Positions 5,366 through 9,210 of a stretch of DNA of 9,210 nt are shown here, piece after piece. The DNA comes from Flavobacteriia bacterium (GTDB lineage: Bacteria > Bacteroidota > Bacteroidia > Flavobacteriales_D > Crocinitomicaceae). Position 1 is the stretch's first letter. Each line of letters opens with the position of its first letter. The notes under the pieces are model-generated. The model had not been told where the DNA came from and searched no databases. It worked only from the letters and a program-made list of their open reading frames with translations. The stretch spans positions 1 through 9,210 of the forward strand of contig RFSL01000026.1 of the NCBI GenBank assembly GCA_009923965.1, given 5' to 3'. The position numbers were made by a program, and so were the translations under genes.

Positions 5366-7210
5366 TTATTCCACCGTTACAGATTTTGCTAAATTTCTTG
5401 GTTGATCTACATTGCAACCGCGCATCACTGCGATGTGATATGAAATAAGTTGAAATGGAATTGTTGCAAGAATAGGAACAAAAAACTCATGAGATTTTGG
5501 AATTTCAATCCGGTAATCAGCAATTTCATTTAACTGTTCATCTCCCTCTGTTACAATTGCTATAATTTTTCCTTTTCTGGCTTTTACTTCTTGAATATTT
5601 GATACAACTTTCTCATAGGAATTTCCCTGAGTTGCAATTACAAAAATCGGCATGTTCTCATCAATCAAGGCAATAGGTCCATGCTTCATTTCTGCGGCAG
5701 GATATCCTTCTGCATGAATGTATGAAATCTCTTTTAATTTCAATGCACCCTCAAGAGCAACTGGAAATAAACTTCCTCTTCCTAAATAAAGTGAATTTGT
5801 TACATCTTTAAATTCTAAGGCAATTTTCTCAATATGAGCATTATTTTCTAAGACGCGCTGTACTTTTTCAGGAATAGCTTCCAATTCAGCTATTAATATT
5901 CGGAATTCTGATTCACTAATTGTTCCTTTTTTATGCGCTAACGAAAGAGCAAGTAGACTTAAAATAGTTACTTGGGCAGTAAATGCTTTCGTAGATGCAA
6001 CTCCAATTTCAGGTCCAGCATGCGTGTAGGAACCTCCATCTGTCAATCTAGAAATTGAAGAGCCAACAACATTACAGATTCCTAAAATAGTTGCTCCTTT
6101 AGATTTTGCTAACTCAAGAGCCGCTAAAGTATCTGCTGTTTCTCCAGATTGAGAGATTGCAATAACGACATCTTCTTCACTAATAATAGGATTACGGTAG
6201 CGGAATTCGCTAGCATATTCTACTTCCACATTTATACGAGCTAATTCTTCAATTAAGTACTCACCAACAAGCCCTGCATGCCATGATGTTCCACAAGCGA
6301 CAATAACAAGACGTTTTGCTTGAATCATCTTTTGTTCATACTCTTTTAAGCCTCCTAATGAAACCCAACCTTCTTGAGAATTTAATCTTCCACGGAAACA
6401 ATCATGAATAGAGCGAGGCTGTTCGTGAATTTCCTTCAGCATAAAATGGTCGTAGCCACCTTTTTCTAGGGCTTCTAACTCAAGTTCTAGCTCTTGAATG
6501 TAGGGTGTTTTTTCTTGGTCGGAGATGTTGTATATTTTTAATTCCTCACCTAGCTTAATAACCGCTATTTCCTCATCTTCTAAATACACAACTTGTTTTG
6601 TATATTCTACAATTGGAGTGGCATCTGATGCTAAATAAAAATCTCCATTTTCTCCAATACCTACTACAAGCGGGCTACTCTTTCGAGCGGCAACCATTTG
6701 ACCGGGAAAGTTTTTTGAAATAGCTACAATTGCATAGGCCCCCACCACGTTTAAAAGTGCTAAACGTAAGGCTTCTCCAAACCACACATTTTCTTTCTTG
6801 CTAATGAAATCAACTAAATGAACAAGTACTTCCGTATCTGTTTCGCTTTTAAACAAATAGCCTTGTCTTATTAACTCTTGCTTTAAAGAATTGTAGTTTT
6901 CAATTATTCCATTATGGATAAGTGCTATTGAGCCATCCATAGAAACATGGGGATGAGCATTCGTGTCAGTTGGTGCTCCGTGTGTAGCCCAACGAGTGTG
7001 ACCTATGCCTGAAGTCCCATTATGGTCTTGGTGAAGCATAAACTCCTCTAAATTGCTAACCTTTCCGGCTTTTTTAAATACGTTTAGTTGATCTTGGTTT
7101 ATTAAAGCAATACCTGCGCTATCATATCCTCGATATTCTAAACGCTTTAACCCTTTCAGAACAATAGGAAAAGCTTGTTTTTCCCCAATATATGCTACTA
7201 TACCACACAT
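5366..7210 (-). CDS. glmS: Glutamine-fructose-6-phosphate aminotransferase (isomerising)
   Basis: The cytosolic enzyme makes glucosamine 6-phosphate from fructose 6-phosphate and glutamine, feeding UDP-GlcNAc for peptidoglycan and lipid A. The 614-residue length is standard. The N-terminal class II glutaminase domain (about 1-240) begins MCGIVAYIG, with Cys2 the nucleophile after Met removal. It has RGYDSAG (27-33), GHTRWATHG (70-78) and HNGIIENY (99-106). Two SIS isomerase domains follow: CGTSWHAG (306-313), SQSGET (353-358), EIGVASTKAFTAQ (401-413), then YPAAEMKHGP and the C-terminal LAKSVTVE, whose Lys609 corresponds to the sugar-binding lysine. It starts three bases after the DUF4270 gene and was probably co-transcribed with it. 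No glmS ribozyme would fit in that gap. Confidence 0.98.
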   Translation of the reverse strand: MCGIVAYIGEKQAFPIVLKGLKRLEYRGYDSAGIALINQDQLNVFKKAGKVSNLEEFMLHQDHNGTSGIGHTRWATHGAPTDTNAHPHVSMDGSIALIHNGIIENYNSLKQELIRQGYLFKSETDTEVLVHLVDFISKKENVWFGEALRLALLNVVGAYAIVAISKNFPGQMVAARKSSPLVVGIGENGDFYLASDATPIVEYTKQVVYLEDEEIAVIKLGEELKIYNISDQEKTPYIQELELELEALEKGGYDHFMLKEIHEQPRSIHDCFRGRLNSQEGWVSLGGLKEYEQKMIQAKRLVIVACGTSWHAGLVGEYLIEELARINVEVEYASEFRYRNPIISEEDVVIAISQSGETADTLAALELAKSKGATILGICNVVGSSISRLTDGGSYTHAGPEIGVASTKAFTAQVTILSLLALSLAHKKGTISESEFRILIAELEAIPEKVQRVLENNAHIEKIALEFKDVTNSLYLGRGSLFPVALEGALKLKEISYIHAEGYPAAEMKHGPIALIDENMPIFVIATQGNSYEKVVSNIQEVKARKGKIIAIVTEGDEQLNEIADYRIEIPKSHEFFVPILATIPFQLISYHIAVMRGCNVDQPRNLAKSVTVE

Positions 7211-7213
7211 AGT

Positions 7214-8503
7214 TTAGAAGGTTGAATAAGTTACAATTAATTGTGGTTTCTTCTTGTTAGAAGTATTTTTACCATTGAAAATAATTCTTTCTGCAGAATT
7301 AATAAAATATCGAGGAGAGATAACAAGCCCCATATTATCTATACTACCTTTTAATACTGCTTGAATGTAATCGCGCACATCAATGCGAAAGTGTTTTTCG
7401 TACTCTTCAAACCCACCATATGTTCCTAAACTTGTGTAGTACTGATCTGTACTTTTTAATTTTGCTGCCACAGATATACTGACACCAGGTACAAAGCGAT
7501 AACCTGTTTGAAATTGAATTGGAAGGGTGAGACTGGCTTTATGAATAATTGTGTTTGCTGGTAGACTATTAATATGTTTTATTTTTACAACTGCCCTGTG
7601 CTTAAATGCTTGAGCATAAAATTCGTTTTGCCCTAATGATGGATTTTGCAAAATAGCTGAAATGCTCGTCCCAGAATTATTTATTTCTAAATGCGTGAAA
7701 TCTGCACAAGATGAATTGATTAAAAGATCAAAGGTCTTATTAATACCAGCTAATTTAAAGTACATTGTAAGTTTTGAGGCCGCATCATTCAAATTAAAAT
7801 AGAATGCTGCACCTTGACCACTTGCTTGAGTGGGATTATTTGTTTTGACATAAAACCCTTTAAAAAAAGCCATAAATGCCTCATTTGTTAAAAAGGCAGT
7901 TCCATTATTAGCTTCTAAAACCAGATTTTTAGCAAAATTTGTATCCAGCTGAATTCTTAATTGTGCATCCAAGGAATCTCCTCCAACTATTGAAGTTTGA
8001 TTTGGCTTTGGTGTAATTGTCCCCATTCCAATTCGAACTAAATTAGATGATTTTACATTTTTAGTTGAGAATGAATAATAATTAGAGTCGATAGAAAGGT
8101 CTTCATCTAACTCATAAATCTCAAAGGTTTGAGCACTTAAGTCACCATAATATCCAACATACTTTAATGCGAGAACAAATGAATCCATGACAATTTGACT
8201 AGGATCACCAAAGACAGGGTTTAAACTCCCCAAACGAAATTGTGTGTAAAAAGAAGCATTAAATCCTCCAAACTTTGGATCTTTGTAACTTCCTAAAACA
8301 GTATTTGGTGGATTTGAAGTAATTATTGAATCTTCTGCAATAGTATATGTTTCTATTTCAAAGGTATCTGTTGTTATTCCATTGAGATAATCATCAGGAT
8401 TTAAAACTCCTTTCCCTATAAGCGTATCTTTTTTTTTACATGCAGAAATGAGTAGTGTTGCAAGAATAAAAATAAAGAAAAAGAATTTTTTGTAAGACAA
8501 CAT
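7214..8503 (-). CDS. DUF4270 family lipoprotein
   Basis: This belongs to a Bacteroidetes-specific family of unknown function (DUF4270). The 429-residue protein has a strongly hydrophobic signal peptide (KKFFFFIFILATLLISAC) with a good lipobox, LISA before Cys22, followed by KKKD; it should be an envelope lipoprotein. The mature part begins GKGVLNPDDYLNG, followed by repeated beta-strand-like segments and the characteristic VLGSYKDPKFGGFNASFYTQ near residues 69-88. The C-terminus ends in a beta-rich LIVTYSTF. Its place between the glycogen synthase-like gene and glmS matches the arrangement I recall from many Flavobacteriales and is one of the main reasons for assigning this half to Bacteroidetes. 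The gaps are six and three bases, so a single transcript is likely. Molecular role unknown. Confidence 0.88.
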   Translation of the reverse strand: MLSYKKFFFFIFILATLLISACKKKDTLIGKGVLNPDDYLNGITTDTFEIETYTIAEDSIITSNPPNTVLGSYKDPKFGGFNASFYTQFRLGSLNPVFGDPSQIVMDSFVLALKYVGYYGDLSAQTFEIYELDEDLSIDSNYYSFSTKNVKSSNLVRIGMGTITPKPNQTSIVGGDSLDAQLRIQLDTNFAKNLVLEANNGTAFLTNEAFMAFFKGFYVKTNNPTQASGQGAAFYFNLNDAASKLTMYFKLAGINKTFDLLINSSCADFTHLEINNSGTSISAILQNPSLGQNEFYAQAFKHRAVVKIKHINSLPANTIIHKASLTLPIQFQTGYRFVPGVSISVAAKLKSTDQYYTSLGTYGGFEEYEKHFRIDVRDYIQAVLKGSIDNMGLVISPRYFINSAERIIFNGKNTSNKKKPQLIVTYSTF

Positions 8504-8509
8504 AAAGCT

Positions 8510-9210
8510 TTAAGCTAAAACATTTTCAATAACTTTATCAAAAAATAAGGATAATTCTTTTGCTTGATTTTCTTCATTTGAAAATCCTATTTTGTGGCAG
8601 TCTGAAGTATCATAAAGTGTTTGTAAATCTTCCTCTAAGTTTTCTACCGCAATAGTTACTCCATCACAATGGTCAGTGATAATTTTAGATACGTTTATGA
8701 AACTTGTATCTTTAAAGTTGTCTGCAAGATCTTTAGGAAACCCTTCAAAAAGCAATTTCTCAGAAAATCTTTTGTCCCAAGGAGCATCAAATTTATCATT
8801 GTAAAAACTGTAAACCACTTTTGTATCCTTAAAATGAGGGTCCTTGTTATATATGTGTTTTATGTAAAGCGCCATTATTCCTGTCATCCAACCGTGGCAG
8901 TGAATAATATCGGGTTGCCAACCTAATTTTTTTACTGTTTCTAAAACTCCACGACAGAAAAACATTGATTTTTCATCATTATCAGGATGGCATTTTCCTT
9001 TTTCGTCTTGTAAATTCGTTTTTCTTTTAAAGTATTCATCATTATCTATAAAATACACCTGCATTCTTGCTGCAGAAACCGATGCAACTTTTATGATTAA
9101 TGGATGATCATTGTCGTCAATGCAAATATTTAAGCCAGAAAGTCTTATAACTTCATGTAATTGATGTCGACGCTCATTAATAGAACCAAATCTTGGAGTA
9201 AAAACACGTA
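8510..9210 (-). CDS. Short glycogen/starch synthase-like protein (5' end outside window)
   Basis: It resembles the N-terminal half of GT5 glycogen synthase (GlgA), which transfers glucose from ADP-glucose to alpha-1,4-glucan. The frame is open from the window edge, so the ATG at 9064 is internal. About 233 residues are present, with upstream residues reading TPRFGSINERRHQLHEVIRL. GT5-like landmarks are ARMQVYFIDNDEYFKRK, the equivalent of the GlgA VYF..DEYF region, and DIIHCHGWMTGIMALYIK, the counterpart of the HDWxTG helix. The stop at 8512-8510 follows an ordinary C-terminus (KVIENVLA), with no second Rossmann domain. Bacteroidetes carry a family of this kind, about 270 residues against roughly 480 for full GlgA. 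Whether it makes glycogen is unknown. It heads the visible DUF4270-glmS gene run. Confidence 0.85.
   Translation of the reverse strand, partial: RVFTPRFGSINERRHQLHEVIRLSGLNICIDDNDHPLIIKVASVSAARMQVYFIDNDEYFKRKTNLQDEKGKCHPDNDEKSMFFCRGVLETVKKLGWQPDIIHCHGWMTGIMALYIKHIYNKDPHFKDTKVVYSFYNDKFDAPWDKRFSEKLLFEGFPKDLADNFKDTSFINVSKIITDHCDGVTIAVENLEEDLQTLYDTSDCHKIGFSNEENQAKELSLFFDKVIENVLA

Noticed and set aside
5358..5417. Upstream extension of the CPYC protein (20 residues, start at 5417) overlapping the 3' end of glmS.
   Set aside because: The extra residues are basic and cysteine-containing without homology-like character. ATG 5357 gives clean spacing and the expected short N-terminus before the first membrane helix.
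7211..7213. A glmS ribozyme or other leader control of glmS.
   Set aside because: Only three bases separate glmS from the preceding gene, and the ribozyme is a feature of Gram-positive glmS leaders.
8669..8926. Plus-strand open frame of 85 codons.
   Set aside because: It lies opposite the glycogen synthase-like gene, with no supporting signal.
9064..9210. Reading the glycogen synthase-like gene as starting at ATG 9064 with an intergenic region to the window edge.
   Set aside because: The frame stays open to the edge and translates to family-like sequence (INERRHQLHEVIRL), so the gene continues beyond the window.

Overview
The window looks like two unrelated pieces of bacterial DNA joined near position 1727-1742. 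Positions 1-1740 read like a freshwater actinobacterium, possibly the acI/Nanopelagicales type. They hold the 3' part of a phytoene synthase gene, a split heterodimeric lycopene cyclase (crtYc-crtYd), and a PnuC-type transporter behind a TPP riboswitch. Positions 1742-9210 read like a Bacteroidetes/Flavobacteriales genome. The evidence is a DUF4270 lipoprotein, the short Bacteroidetes-type glycogen synthase-like protein, other Bacteroidetes-style lipoproteins, and a TAnnTTTG promoter element in front of dxr. The assignments rest on protein character and gene neighbourhood, because both halves are AT-rich and composition alone does not separate them.

Left block. crtB (+, partial) converges with crtYd/crtYc (-) with no bases between the stop codons. 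These genes make phytoene and cyclise lycopene, which would supply beta-carotene and, in rhodopsin-bearing actinobacteria, retinal. crtYc starts with GTG and probably makes a leaderless mRNA. Divergent from it, a TPP aptamer precedes a PnuC-family gene (probably pnuT, thiamine uptake), and the aptamer's 3' strand contains the ribosome binding site.

Right block. thyA and folA (+) form a dTMP/folate pair separated by one base. Everything after them is on the minus strand. Read in transcription order from the right edge, it is: glycogen synthase-like gene (5' end outside the window), DUF4270 lipoprotein, glmS, and a membrane-anchored thioredoxin-fold protein, all 3-8 bases apart. After a 61-base gap with a Bacteroidetes-type -7 element come dxr and a small cysteine-containing lipoprotein. 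The content is cell envelope and isoprenoid supply: GlmS feeds UDP-GlcNAc synthesis and Dxr commits carbon to the MEP pathway.

No CRISPR, tRNA, rRNA, insertion sequence or phage gene was seen, and no stretch over 300 bases lacks a gene. The points most worth checking are the cross-phylum junction, the TPP aptamer whose pyrophosphate-binding half departs from consensus, and the glycogen synthase-like gene.
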